Positions 14,169 to 26,426 of a stretch of 64,000 nucleotides of DNA are shown piece after piece; positions within the stretch are counted from its first letter, which is position 1, and each line of letters begins with the position of its first letter. A program made the translations under genes and the position numbers. This stretch comes from Bacteroidaceae bacterium (GTDB lineage: Bacteria > Bacteroidota > Bacteroidia > Bacteroidales > Bacteroidaceae), in contig JAEESE010000016.1 of NCBI GenBank assembly GCA_016286165.1, positions 1-64,000 on the forward strand. The letters run 5' to 3'. The notes below the pieces were generated by a model that saw only the letters and a list, made by a program, of their open reading frames with translations, did no database searches and was not told the origin of the DNA.

Positions 14169-14831
14169 GTGATACAACTGAAAGGCATACACAAGACGTA
14201 TTTCGGAGCTCAGCCGCTTCACGTGCTCAAAGGCATAGACCTTGACATAGCCGAGGGAGAGCTGGTGAGCATCATGGGCGCGTCGGGCTCAGGCAAGAGC
14301 ACCCTGCTGAACATCTTAGGCATCCTCGACGACTACGACGAGGGCGACTACTATCTTGCAGGCACGCTGATAAAGCACCTCAGCGAGACGCGTGCCGCCG
14401 ACTACCGCAACCGAATGATCGGCTTCATATTCCAGAGCTTCAACCTCATAGCCTTCAAAACGGCTGTCGAGAATGTGGAGCTGCCCCTGTTCTATCAGGG
14501 CGTAGGGCGCCGCAAGCGCCATCAGCTGGCAATGGAGGAACTGGAGAAGATGGGACTCACCGACTGGGCTACGCACTACCCCAACGAGATGTCGGGCGGT
14601 CAACGTCAGCGCGTGGCCATAGCCCGTGCGCTGGTTACTCATCCTAAGATCATCCTGGCTGATGAGCCCACGGGTGCTCTGGACTCCAAGACAGGCGTGG
14701 AAGTGATGCAGCTGCTCAAGAAGCTGAACAGCGAAGAGCGCATCACCACCATCATAGTAACGCACGATCCCAACGTAGCAGCGCAAACAAACAGGATTAT
14801 CAGAATTAAGGATGGAGTGATTGAGGAATAG
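14169..14831 (+). CDS. ABC transporter ATP-binding protein (MacB/LolD type)
   Basis: A 220-aa ATPase with Walker A GASGSGKST (about residue 37), Q-loop FQSFNLI, signature MSGGQRQRVAIARAL (about residue 140), Walker B IILADEPTGALD and H-loop VTHD. The family powers type VII (MacB/LolCDE) mechanotransmission transporters. Start is a GTG (GTG ATA CAA), giving MIQLKGIHKTYFG, the expected N-terminus. It is the first gene of a four-gene operon with two FtsX-type permeases and a membrane-fusion protein. Confidence 0.93.
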   Translation: MIQLKGIHKTYFGAQPLHVLKGIDLDIAEGELVSIMGASGSGKSTLLNILGILDDYDEGDYYLAGTLIKHLSETRAADYRNRMIGFIFQSFNLIAFKTAVENVELPLFYQGVGRRKRHQLAMEELEKMGLTDWATHYPNEMSGGQRQRVAIARALVTHPKIILADEPTGALDSKTGVEVMQLLKKLNSEERITTIIVTHDPNVAAQTNRIIRIKDGVIEE

Positions 14832-14967
14832 GCCTATGTCCCTACGGAACGGCGATATTAGCTTCCCGACGGTCAGAGGTTAGAGCCAGCTGCGCCGGCG
14901 GTGAGAACTTCCCCAAAAACAACTCATAACTCTTAACTCATGACTACCCACGCATCTTGAAAGTAAT

Positions 14968-15006
14968 CACTCCCCTCGCCCGTTGGAGAGGGGTCGGGGG
15001 TGAGGC
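14968..15006. repeat. Half of a GC-rich palindromic element, intergenic
   Basis: CACTCCCCTCGCCCG, TTGGAGAGGGG and TCGGGGGTGAGG closely resemble the right arm of the elements in pspC and mutS2. It lies in the gap between the ATPase and the first permease, outside any coding frame. Confidence 0.6.
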
Positions 15007-15037
15007 TTCTTAACTCTTAAACTTATAACTTCTACTC

Positions 15038-16297
15038 ATGTTAGAACTCATTGCTGAAATATGGCAGACGACGAAGCGCAACAAGTTGCGCACTTCGCTT
15101 ACGGGATTTGCCGTGGCATGGGGCATCTTTATGCTCATCGTGCTGCTCGGGGCCGGCAACGGGCTGCTGAATGCCAGCAATGAGAACAACAACCGCTATG
15201 TGGACAACTCCATGATGATATTCGGCGGTCAGACCTCAAAGGCCTACGATGGTTTGAAGGAAGGCCGCCAGGTGTCGCTCGACGACAACGACCTTCAGGT
15301 GACGCAGTCGCGCTTCAAGCAAAATATCGACAAGGCCGGAGCAATCATCAACGAGGGCGGCGCCACCATCACCTACGGCGAGAACTATGTGAGCAGCAGT
15401 CTGCAGGGCGTTTATCCTATGTTTGCAGATGTCAACAAGACGAAGATATCCGCAGGACGTTTCATCAACGACATAGACATACGGGACCAGCGTAAAGTGC
15501 TGGTAATGCCCGAGAATCAGGCTCGCGAGCTGATTCCCAACAACGCCCATGCGCTGCTGGGCAAGACCGTAAAGGTGGGTGATATGGCGTTCACGGTGGT
15601 AGGCTTGGAACAGGAGGATAAGAGCCGTATGAGTTCGGACGTCTGCGTGCCCTTTACAACATTGAAGACCATCTACAACCGCGGCAACCGCGTAGGGCGC
15701 ATCGTGTTCTCGTTCCACGGGCTGAAAAGCGAGGCCGACAACGAAGCCTTCGAGAAGCGTTATCGCGCCACCATCAACCGTCAGCATCGTGCTGCGCCCG
15801 ACGACGAGGAGTCGATATGGATATGGAACCGTTTCACGCAGGCTCTGCAGATGGCCAAAGGCACTAATATCATCCAGACGGCGCTATGGATTATAGGACT
15901 GTTCACGTTGTTGAGCGGTATAGTAGGCGTGTCGAACATTATGTTAATAACGGTACGCGAGCGCACGCGCGAGTTCGGCATCCGCAAGGCCATCGGGGCC
16001 TCGCCCGCCAGCATACTGCGTATCATCATCACCGAAAGCGTAGTGATTACAGGTTTCTTCGGATACATAGGCATGATACTCGGCATACTTGCCAACCTAT
16101 ATATGGACGCCACACTCGGCTCCAAACCCATCGAAACGGGACTGTTCACCACCACCGTCTTCGTGAATCCCACCGTGGGAATAGGCACATGTGTTGCCGT
16201 GACCATAGTGCTCATCATAGCCGGCACCATCGCCGGCCTCGTGCCTGCGCTGAAAGCGGCAAGAATCAGACCGATAGTAGCGCTGATGGCAGAATGA
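15038..16297 (+). CDS. MacB-type ABC transporter permease (first)
   Basis: A 419-aa FtsX/MacB permease. It has one membrane helix near residues 20-40 (GFAVAWGIFMLIVLLGAGNG), a periplasmic MacB core (about 45-270) and three C-terminal helices. The conserved SGIVGVSNIMLITVRERTRE is near residue 295 and FGIRKAIGASPASILRIII follows it. The ending LVPALKAARIRPIVALMAE is typical. Unlike E. coli MacB, the ATPase is a separate polypeptide. It probably pairs with the second permease (16407-17648) as a heterodimer. Confidence 0.92.
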   Translation: MLELIAEIWQTTKRNKLRTSLTGFAVAWGIFMLIVLLGAGNGLLNASNENNNRYVDNSMMIFGGQTSKAYDGLKEGRQVSLDDNDLQVTQSRFKQNIDKAGAIINEGGATITYGENYVSSSLQGVYPMFADVNKTKISAGRFINDIDIRDQRKVLVMPENQARELIPNNAHALLGKTVKVGDMAFTVVGLEQEDKSRMSSDVCVPFTTLKTIYNRGNRVGRIVFSFHGLKSEADNEAFEKRYRATINRQHRAAPDDEESIWIWNRFTQALQMAKGTNIIQTALWIIGLFTLLSGIVGVSNIMLITVRERTREFGIRKAIGASPASILRIIITESVVITGFFGYIGMILGILANLYMDATLGSKPIETGLFTTTVFVNPTVGIGTCVAVTIVLIIAGTIAGLVPALKAARIRPIVALMAE

Positions 16298-16373
16298 TCA
16301 TAGTTGTGCTTCGCAGAGTTTAAGGTTGAAAAACCACCCAGCTTGAAAACCTCTTTGCGCAGCCTCATCAAAC

Positions 16374-16401
16374 ATTAAACTTTAAACATTAAACATTAAA
16401 C
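16374..16401. repeat. 7-bp repeats before the second permease gene
   Basis: Four units (ATTAAAC, TTTAAAC, ATTAAAC, ATTAAAC) run to within 6 bp of the TTG start. Confidence 0.85.
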
Positions 16402-16406
16402 TATAA

Positions 16407-17648
16407 TTGATAGACCTTGATTCCTTCCACGAGTTGCTGCAAACGCTCTTGCGCAACAAGACACGCTCTTTCCTCACGGGATTCGGCGTGTTCTGGGGCG
16501 TGTTTATGCTCATTGCCCTCATAGGCGGCGGCGACGGAATGAAAGAGATGCTGAACAGCAATTTCGAGGGCTTCGCAACAAACTCTGCGCTCATCTTTGA
16601 GCAACCCACGACCAAGCCTTACCACGGCTTCCGCAAGGGAAGAATGTGGTCGCTCAATACAGGCGACATCGAACGTCTGCGCCAACAGGTGCCTCAGCTT
16701 GACGTCATCTCGCCGATGGCCTCGAAATGGGGCGTGCAAGCCGTGAACGGCGACCATAAGTTCAATAGCAATGTCAAAGGCGAGTTGCCTGATTATGCTC
16801 GCGTTGAAGCACCTAAGATCTTCTACGGCCGCTTCCTCAACGAGATGGATATCGCCCAGCAGCGCAAGGTGTGCGTAATCGGCAAGAAAGTGTACAAGAC
16901 GCTGTTCCCCAACGGCGGAGACCCCTGCGGACAGCTCGTGCGACTTGACTCGGCCTACTATTCTGTCATCGGCGTTGATTACGGAGGTGGCAATATGAAC
17001 GTCAACGGCTCGGCAGAGGAGAGCGTCGTCGTGCCGCTATCGCTTATGCAGCGTGCGTTCAATATGGGCGACAGGATTGACCTCATTGCCATCACGGCTC
17101 GACCGGGCGTGGCGATGAGTGATATCACACCTCAGATACGCGAAGTAGTAGCCCGTGCTCATGACGTAGATCCTACCGACGAGAAAGCTGTAACGGTGTT
17201 CAACACCGAGGTGCTTTTCGGGCTGCTGGACAACCTGTTCCACGGCGTGGACCTGCTGATATGGCTCGTGGGAATAGGCACGTTGCTGGCTGGTGCCATA
17301 GGCGTGTCGAACATCATGATGGTGACCGTTAAGGAGCGCACCACGGAGATAGGTATCCGTCGCGCCATAGGTGCTACACCCCGAACTATCCTCGCCCAGA
17401 TTATCTCCGAGAGCATTCTCCTCACCTCCGTAGCTGGCTTGAGCGGCATATTGTTTGCCGTTCTCATTCTGCAGATGATGGAGCTGGGATTTACTGAGGA
17501 CGGCATCGTCACGGCCCATTTCCAAGTGGGCTTCTGGACGGCCATCGGAGCCGCCGCCCTACTTGCCGCCCTTGGAGTGCTGGCAGGTCTTGCTCCTGCT
17601 GCGCGTGCCATGAGCATCAAGCCCGTGGATGCGATGAGGGAAGAATAG
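16407..17648 (+). CDS. MacB-type ABC transporter permease (second)
   Basis: A 413-aa paralogue of the preceding permease, with the same layout: N-terminal helix FGVFWGVFMLIALIGGGDGM, periplasmic core, then IGVSNIMMVTVKERTTEIGI and RRAIGATPRTILAQII, ending APAARAMSIKPVDAMREE. The start is probably TTG (TTG ATA GAC), because MIDLDSFHELLQTLLRNKTRS aligns with the N-terminus of the first permease and no ATG is near. Together with the ATPase and the fusion protein it forms a tripartite exporter. Confidence 0.92.
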   Translation: MIDLDSFHELLQTLLRNKTRSFLTGFGVFWGVFMLIALIGGGDGMKEMLNSNFEGFATNSALIFEQPTTKPYHGFRKGRMWSLNTGDIERLRQQVPQLDVISPMASKWGVQAVNGDHKFNSNVKGELPDYARVEAPKIFYGRFLNEMDIAQQRKVCVIGKKVYKTLFPNGGDPCGQLVRLDSAYYSVIGVDYGGGNMNVNGSAEESVVVPLSLMQRAFNMGDRIDLIAITARPGVAMSDITPQIREVVARAHDVDPTDEKAVTVFNTEVLFGLLDNLFHGVDLLIWLVGIGTLLAGAIGVSNIMMVTVKERTTEIGIRRAIGATPRTILAQIISESILLTSVAGLSGILFAVLILQMMELGFTEDGIVTAHFQVGFWTAIGAAALLAALGVLAGLAPAARAMSIKPVDAMREE

Positions 17649-17651
17649 GAG

Positions 17652-17686
17652 AGTTAAGGGTTTAGAGTTTAGAGTTAAGAGTAAAT
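17652..17686. repeat. 7-bp repeats before the fusion-protein gene
   Basis: Five units of GAGTTAA/GAGTTTA type end 9 bp before the ATG. Confidence 0.85.
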
Positions 17687-17695
17687 TGAAACATA

Positions 17696-18820
17696 ATGAA
17701 AAAGGTAATTAGTGTGATTCTTGCGGTGCTTGTAGCACTCATCTTCCTGGGAACATTCGTGTTCCTGTTCTTAAATTCGCGTCCTAAGCCCAACCGCTAT
17801 GAGACGCTTACGCCTACGGTAATGGATATCAGCAAGACCACCATCGTGACAGGCAAGATAGAGCCGCGCGACGAGGTGGCTGTGAAACCTCAGATTTCGG
17901 GTATCATCACCGAACTCTATAAGCAGGCAGGACAGTTTGTGCAGTCGGGCGAGATTATTGCCAAGCTGAAGGTTATCCCAGATATGAACCAACTGGCTTC
18001 GGCTCAGAGCCGTGTCCGTTTGTCGCGCCTCAACTGTGAGCAGGCCAAGACCGACTACGAGCGCCAGAAGACACTCTACGACAAAGGCCTCATCTCGGCC
18101 AACGAATACGAGAAAGTGCGGCAAAGCTACAACCAGGCTCGCGAGGAGGTCAAGGTGGCACAGGAGCAGCTCGAGCTGACACGCGACGGCGTCTCTGCCT
18201 CGAATGCTTCATCTTCGAACACCCTCGTGCGAAGCACTATCAGCGGCATCATCCTCGACATCCCCGTGAAAGTGGGCAACTCGGTCATCCTAAGCAATAC
18301 ATTCAACGATGGTACTACCATTGCCTCAGTCGCCGACATGAGCGATTTGATTTTCCGAGGGAATATCGACGAGACCGATGTGGGACGCCTTACCACCGGC
18401 ATGCCTATGGAAATCACCATAGGTGCTATGCAGGATGTGCGTTTCGCAGCTGCCCTCGAGTATATCAGTCCTAAAGCCACAGCCACCACGGGCGGTGCCA
18501 ATCAGTTTGAGATAAAAGCTGCCGTGCGCTTGCCCGAGGAGGTCTCGACCGAAGCTATACGTAGCGGCTACAGCGCCACGGCACAGATTGTACTTGATCA
18601 GGCCAAGGGCGTACTGGCAATACCTGAAGCCGCCATCGAGTTCTCGGGCGACAGCACTTTCGTTTATGTCATCAGTCAGCCTGACGCCAAGCAGCCTACC
18701 TACGAGCGACGCCTCGTAACCACAGGCCTTTCCGACGGAATAAACATAGAGGTCCGTTCAGGCTTGAAAAAGAATGAAAGTGTCCGCGGTGCCCTCATCG
18801 TGAAGGATGAGAAGGAGTAA
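17696..18820 (+). CDS. Membrane-fusion protein (HlyD/MacA type)
   Basis: A 374-aa periplasmic adaptor with one N-terminal membrane helix (residues 5-26). A lipoyl/barrel-sandwich half (VKPQISGIITELYKQAGQFV) precedes a coiled-coil hairpin (about 95-165: SAQSRVRLSRLNCEQAKTD, YEKVRQSYNQAREEVKVAQE). The second lipoyl half is STISGIILDIPVKVGNSV, followed by beta-barrel and membrane-proximal domains. It links the two permeases to an outer-membrane TolC-type channel. That channel is not encoded here, since a terminator follows this gene. It could export antimicrobial peptides, lipids or macrolide-like compounds; the substrate is unknown. Confidence 0.92.
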   Translation: MKKVISVILAVLVALIFLGTFVFLFLNSRPKPNRYETLTPTVMDISKTTIVTGKIEPRDEVAVKPQISGIITELYKQAGQFVQSGEIIAKLKVIPDMNQLASAQSRVRLSRLNCEQAKTDYERQKTLYDKGLISANEYEKVRQSYNQAREEVKVAQEQLELTRDGVSASNASSSNTLVRSTISGIILDIPVKVGNSVILSNTFNDGTTIASVADMSDLIFRGNIDETDVGRLTTGMPMEITIGAMQDVRFAAALEYISPKATATTGGANQFEIKAAVRLPEEVSTEAIRSGYSATAQIVLDQAKGVLAIPEAAIEFSGDSTFVYVISQPDAKQPTYERRLVTTGLSDGINIEVRSGLKKNESVRGALIVKDEKE

Positions 18821-18880
18821 AGAAGCGGAGATACATAAAGAAAAGGTAAGGTAATAATCCAATCATCCCATGGTTTCCTA

Positions 18881-18914
18881 AGAGTCCGTAGAAAAGTCTG
18901 CGGACTCTTTTTTT
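18881..18914 (+). terminator. Terminator of the MacAB-type operon
   Basis: AGAGTCCGTAGA (18881-18892) pairs with TCTGCGGACTCT (18897-18908), followed by a run of T. Confidence 0.9.
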
Positions 18915-19217
18915 AGGCGTATAGCTCAAATATTCCACCTCCAGAGGGCAAGAAAGTCCCCATTAACGGGGCAGCGAATGAAAAAGAAGATGGACTAAAT
19001 GTCAATCGGCCCTGAGCGACCGAGACTTATCTCCTAAGTCGAGGACGTACAAAAAGAAGGGTATAGTTAGCCCAGGGCGTGCCCTGGGCTAATTGTATCC
19101 AACGATATACTCGCCCTAACAGGCAAAAGCATTAAGCGGCTGTTTCGTGCATTAGTCGCACTTTAAACTTTTTCTTTTTTTTCTGCCCTCTCTTACGCAC
19201 GTTATTATAATAATGTG
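18915..19217. other. Non-coding gap between efflux operon and fucosidase gene
   Basis: No gene is supported here. The gap holds small inverted repeats (for example CTTATCTCCTAAG near 19026 within a CGACC...GTCG frame, similar to the hairpins at 2598-2623) and the AGCCCAGGGC hairpin at 19067-19092. Confidence 0.5.
19067..19092. repeat. AGCCCAGGGC hairpin, copy 2
   Basis: TTAGCCCAGGGC (19067-19078), GT, GCCCTGGGCTAA (19081-19092) is a perfect 12-bp stem without a following T run, so it is not an obvious terminator. Confidence 0.75.
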
Positions 19218-19225
19218 TATCTTTG
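19218..19225 (+). promoter_or_regulatory. -7 box of the fucosidase operon
   Basis: TATCTTTG followed by CGGCG lies about 143 nt before the ATG, leaving a long leader. Confidence 0.55.
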
Positions 19226-19367
19226 CGGCGGAAAGGCTGTCAACTGTAAACCTTCCTTAGTCCACTCGGAACTTGCGACGCTTGCTCTTTCAAGAACTGT
19301 CAATTATCTACTGTCAAATTAATAGGTTTCTTCGAACGAAGCGAGACGCTTATAAATACTGAGAAAT

Positions 19368-20870
19368 ATGAAACATCTGCAAACTTATTTGTTAGTCGCT
19401 TGCCTTGCCTGCGCCACTAGCCTAAAGGCACAAAGTCAGTTTGAACCTGTCACTGAGACCTACAGCTATGCCGACAACGAGCCAGCGCCAGTGCACCCTG
19501 TGCCAAGCCATAGGCAGCTGCTTTGGCAGGAAACAGAGTTTTACGCTTTCTTCCACTTCGGCATGAACACCTTCACCAACTCTGAATGGGGCAATGGCGG
19601 TGAAGCCGAGTCGAAATTCGCGCCCACCAAAGTGCCCAACCCCAGACAATGGCTCGAAACCGTGAAGGCGGCCGGGATGAAGGGGGGCATCGCCGTGGTG
19701 AAGCACCACGATGGCTTCTGCTTATGGCCCACAGCCACCACCACACATAGCGTGGTAAATGCCGGCAACGACAACGGGCGCAACACTAATATCCCTGAAG
19801 CCTTCGCCGCTGCTGCACGCGAGCTGGACATGAAATACGGCTTTTACGTGTCGCCCTGGGACCTGAATAGCCAGTACTGGGGCGACGGCACCAGCAACTA
19901 CGTCAACAAAGTGTTCCTGCCCCAGTGCATTGAGTTGGCCAAATATGGCAGCGACCAGTTTGAGATGTGGTTCGACGGCGCCACGGGCGGCGACCATGCC
20001 GGCTACTACGGCGGCGCCAACACCACGCGCACCATCGCCAATGCCGCCACATATTATGATATCCCCAACCTCCGCCAGAAAGTGCACGAAATAGCCCCCA
20101 ACTGCGTCATCTGGGGTGTCGGCGACGAAGCGCGATGGATAGGCAACGAAGCCGGATGGGCCGGCGAGACCAACTGGGCTATGGGCTCAGGCGAGAGCGG
20201 CAATATCAACGGATGGAAATGGAAAGCGGGCGAGAGCGATGCAAAAGCCACCAATATGGGGTGGTTCTGGCACAGCGGCGAGAGCCCCAAATCAGCCAAC
20301 GAGCTCTTCAAGATATACCTCGAGACCGTTGGGCGCAACGCTACGCTCATCCTCAACTTCCCGCCCGACAAGAGCGGCGAACTGCCTGCAGCTGACGTCA
20401 CTGTGCTGAAGCAGTTGGGCAAACTCATCAACGATCGGTTAGGCACCGACAAAGCTAAGACGGCCACACACGTGGAAGCCTCTGCCACACGCTCCGCAGG
20501 CAGCACGCGCAACTACGAAGTGGCCAACCTTACCGATGACGAAAAGGACACCTACTGGGCCACCGACGACAATACCCTCTCAGCAACCATCACGCTGGAA
20601 TGGGAAGAGCAGCAGTCGCTCTACTACGTTATGCTCATGGAGTACATCAAGCTTGGACAACGCGTCAAGAATTTCACCATAGAAACAAGCATCGACGGCA
20701 GCACATGGACCAAGCGTGCCGCCAGTTCCACCACTACCATAGGCTACAAACGCATCGTGCCGCTCAGCGGCAGCACATCCAACTATTCGGCCGTCAAGGC
20801 CAAGTACCTGCGCATCACCGTCAACGATGCCAAGGGCTGTCCCACGCTGCATACGCTCTCCGTTTTCTAA
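19368..20870 (+). CDS. GH29 alpha-L-fucosidase with C-terminal F5/8-type (CBM32-like) domain
   Basis: A 500-aa secreted enzyme. The signal peptide (to about residue 23, SLKAQ) is followed by a GH29 catalytic domain (about 40-360). It has FHFGMNTFTNSEWGNG, GGIAVVKHHDGFCLW and YVSPWDLNSQYWG; the likely nucleophile is the Asp of EMWFDGATGG (about residue 203). GH29 releases alpha-L-fucose from glycans by a retaining mechanism. A discoidin/F5/8-type carbohydrate-binding domain ends the protein (about 370-500: NYEVANLTDDEKDTYWATDD, YLRITVNDAKG). The next gene follows 21 bp later and is probably co-transcribed. Confidence 0.93.
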   Translation: MKHLQTYLLVACLACATSLKAQSQFEPVTETYSYADNEPAPVHPVPSHRQLLWQETEFYAFFHFGMNTFTNSEWGNGGEAESKFAPTKVPNPRQWLETVKAAGMKGGIAVVKHHDGFCLWPTATTTHSVVNAGNDNGRNTNIPEAFAAAARELDMKYGFYVSPWDLNSQYWGDGTSNYVNKVFLPQCIELAKYGSDQFEMWFDGATGGDHAGYYGGANTTRTIANAATYYDIPNLRQKVHEIAPNCVIWGVGDEARWIGNEAGWAGETNWAMGSGESGNINGWKWKAGESDAKATNMGWFWHSGESPKSANELFKIYLETVGRNATLILNFPPDKSGELPAADVTVLKQLGKLINDRLGTDKAKTATHVEASATRSAGSTRNYEVANLTDDEKDTYWATDDNTLSATITLEWEEQQSLYYVMLMEYIKLGQRVKNFTIETSIDGSTWTKRAASSTTTIGYKRIVPLSGSTSNYSAVKAKYLRITVNDAKGCPTLHTLSVF

Positions 20871-20891
20871 CCCCCTCAATACCTCACGACA

Positions 20892-22577
20892 ATGAAAACT
20901 CAATATAAACTCATCATCACCGTGTTCATTGCTTGGGCACAGGTATTCACACCATCATTCATAGGGAGCACAGGGGCAAATCATGCCACCCTTATGGCAC
21001 AGACGATAGACTTCGAGAGCACCACAGGCTACAGCCGCCTTGGCGTCTACGACACATGGGAACAGTCGCCCTTCCGCACAGGAGCCATCGCCTCGCCCAG
21101 CCTCTACGTCGGCATCACCGACAACCCCGACACCACACCCGACCAAGAGACCGCCATAGCCCCCAATGCCAGTGCCAAGGTGCTCGCCGTGCAACGCTCA
21201 CGCTTCGGCAGCAACACTTTCGGTGCCCGCATCGACCTGGCCGAGAAAATAGAGATGACCACCGCCACTCGCTACGTTCATGTCATGGTCCTAAAACCGC
21301 TGGGCGAGACTTCCAACGTCATGGTCATAGGTCTGGGCAAGCGGCGCGACTGGGACGACCAGAGCCCCGACACCGAGCAGTTCTGGCAACCATCATCCGG
21401 CACCATCGCGGACGGGCGATGGAATGACCTCGTCTTCCCCATAGCAACCAACGAATACGTAGATATTCACAGCCTCGTCATCGTACCCGACCTCAGCTCT
21501 CCACACCTGCGCACTAGCGACTTCGTGGCATATATCGACAATATCGAAGTCAACGACAATCCCAAACCACGTATCGTCACCACATTCTACCCCGTCAACT
21601 TCGACGCCGAACAGGCACCCACCCGCTCCGACCGGCAGCTTAATAGCATCAGCATCACCGTGTCTGGCGAAACTGCTCAGAGCATCACCGTCAACAAGTC
21701 GCGCGTCTACAACAACCAAGTCGAGACCAAGTTCATCAAAGCCAAGCCCGGCAGCAAAGTCACCGTCAAGATGTCCTATTCCGGCAACTGGATGAGCGGA
21801 TACGCTTATGTCGACTGGGACAACGATGGGCAATTCAAGCCCTTGATTGCCGACCACGTCCCCACTGTCGGCAGCGAGCTGGTAAGCTATACCTACCTAG
21901 ACGGCTACAATAGCCTCGGTACCACACAGGCCAACGGCAACAGCGTCGTCAGCGGCACCATCACCTGTCCTGCATTCAAGATACCCGAGGACACGCCCTT
22001 CGGCATCTATCGTATGCGTCTGAAGGTAGACTGGAACGACGACGATGCCGGCGGCAACATAAATGCCAACAACCTGCTCGTCAACAACGGCGGTTGCATT
22101 GTCGATGTGTTGCTCAATGTGCACGATGACAATGTCGATATCTCAGCCAACCAGCTCAATGGCGACGTGTTGTCGGCAGCCGACGACATGGCATTGAGCG
22201 ACAAACGCATACCCTTCGGCAGGTCCTACAAAGTCAAGGCTGTTCCCGCGCCCGGCTTCACCTACACAGGCATCGTGCTTACCCACGGCTACAACCTCGA
22301 TGGTCCGCAGTACGTTCACGGCAACAAGCAGTTTGATGTCGACAGTATCCCAGCAGCCTCATTTAATACCGACGATGAGTACAATATCCCAGCAGCCAAA
22401 GTAAATGGTGAAGTGCGAATCGAAGGCCTCTTCACCCCTGGTCCTACAGCAATCAACACCATTGAGCCTGCTCCTCACTCCCCCGACACTGCCGTATATT
22501 CCATCGATGGCCGTAGATTGGCTAGTGAACCTCGCTCCGGTGTTTTCATTTCCCAAGGTAAGAAATACCTCAGATAA
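20892..22577 (+). CDS. Secreted GEVED-like protein with C-terminal sorting-like tail
   Basis: A 561-aa secreted protein downstream of the GH29 gene in the same operon. After a signal peptide (to about residue 37) comes a jelly-roll-like region with concanavalin-type strands (FVAYIDNIEVND at about 215). A GEVED-like repeat region follows (about 235-400) with YAYVDWDNDGQFKP and FGIYRMRLKVDWNDDDAGGN. The C-terminus VYSIDGRRLAS, then GVFISQGKKYLR, resembles a type IX secretion sorting signal. No catalytic residues are evident. It may bind fucosylated glycans or be a surface partner for the fucosidase; this is inferred from the operon. Confidence 0.75.
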   Translation: MKTQYKLIITVFIAWAQVFTPSFIGSTGANHATLMAQTIDFESTTGYSRLGVYDTWEQSPFRTGAIASPSLYVGITDNPDTTPDQETAIAPNASAKVLAVQRSRFGSNTFGARIDLAEKIEMTTATRYVHVMVLKPLGETSNVMVIGLGKRRDWDDQSPDTEQFWQPSSGTIADGRWNDLVFPIATNEYVDIHSLVIVPDLSSPHLRTSDFVAYIDNIEVNDNPKPRIVTTFYPVNFDAEQAPTRSDRQLNSISITVSGETAQSITVNKSRVYNNQVETKFIKAKPGSKVTVKMSYSGNWMSGYAYVDWDNDGQFKPLIADHVPTVGSELVSYTYLDGYNSLGTTQANGNSVVSGTITCPAFKIPEDTPFGIYRMRLKVDWNDDDAGGNINANNLLVNNGGCIVDVLLNVHDDNVDISANQLNGDVLSAADDMALSDKRIPFGRSYKVKAVPAPGFTYTGIVLTHGYNLDGPQYVHGNKQFDVDSIPAASFNTDDEYNIPAAKVNGEVRIEGLFTPGPTAINTIEPAPHSPDTAVYSIDGRRLASEPRSGVFISQGKKYLR

Positions 22578-22580
22578 AGT

Positions 22581-22607
22581 TTAGCGCCAGCCCAAGGTTG
22601 GCGCTAA
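22581..22607 (+). terminator. Hairpin after the GEVED-like gene
   Basis: TTAGCGCCA (22581-22589) pairs with TGGCGCTAA (22599-22607), 3 bp after the stop codon. No T run follows, so termination is only likely. Nothing else is recognisable between here and the secA terminator at 22858. Confidence 0.5.
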
Positions 22608-22857
22608 GCATATTATGATATGTATGGGTCCGATATAACCTAATACCAAATCATTTGCTTCGCAAAGATATCTATCAAAAATGAGAAATCGCAAATGTAT
22701 AAGTATTTGATTTAGAGAACTATTTCGTGGCAGGAATCGTACAAATACCATCAATTCCATTTAGGCAAAAACACGCCAACAGGCTCAGGGGCTTATTGCT
22801 ATCTTAATGCGACAACTATTATATTCTTGCCGAATTATTTCATGATGTTAGTAAATC

Positions 22858-22888
22858 AAAGGTGCTCACCCTGAGGATGAGCACCTTT
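22858..22888 (-). terminator. Terminator of secA
   Basis: AAAGGTGCTCA (22858-22868) pairs with TGAGCACCTTT (22878-22888). On the minus strand the hairpin lies directly after the secA stop codon and is followed by a short T-rich stretch. Confidence 0.7.
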
Positions 22889-22895
22889 GTGGTAG

Positions 22896-26336
<3,441 letters not shown>

Positions 26337-26347
26337 AGGATATTATT

Positions 26348-26375
26348 GAGTTATGAGTTTAGAGTTTAGAGTTAA
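26348..26375. repeat. 7-bp repeats upstream of secA
   Basis: Four units (GAGTTAT, GAGTTTA, GAGTTTA, GAGTTAA) lie 11 bp before the secA ATG. Confidence 0.85.
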
Positions 26376-26426
26376 TCGTAATAGTAATAATGGGATAACG
26401 GAATAACGAAATAACATGTCAACCAG

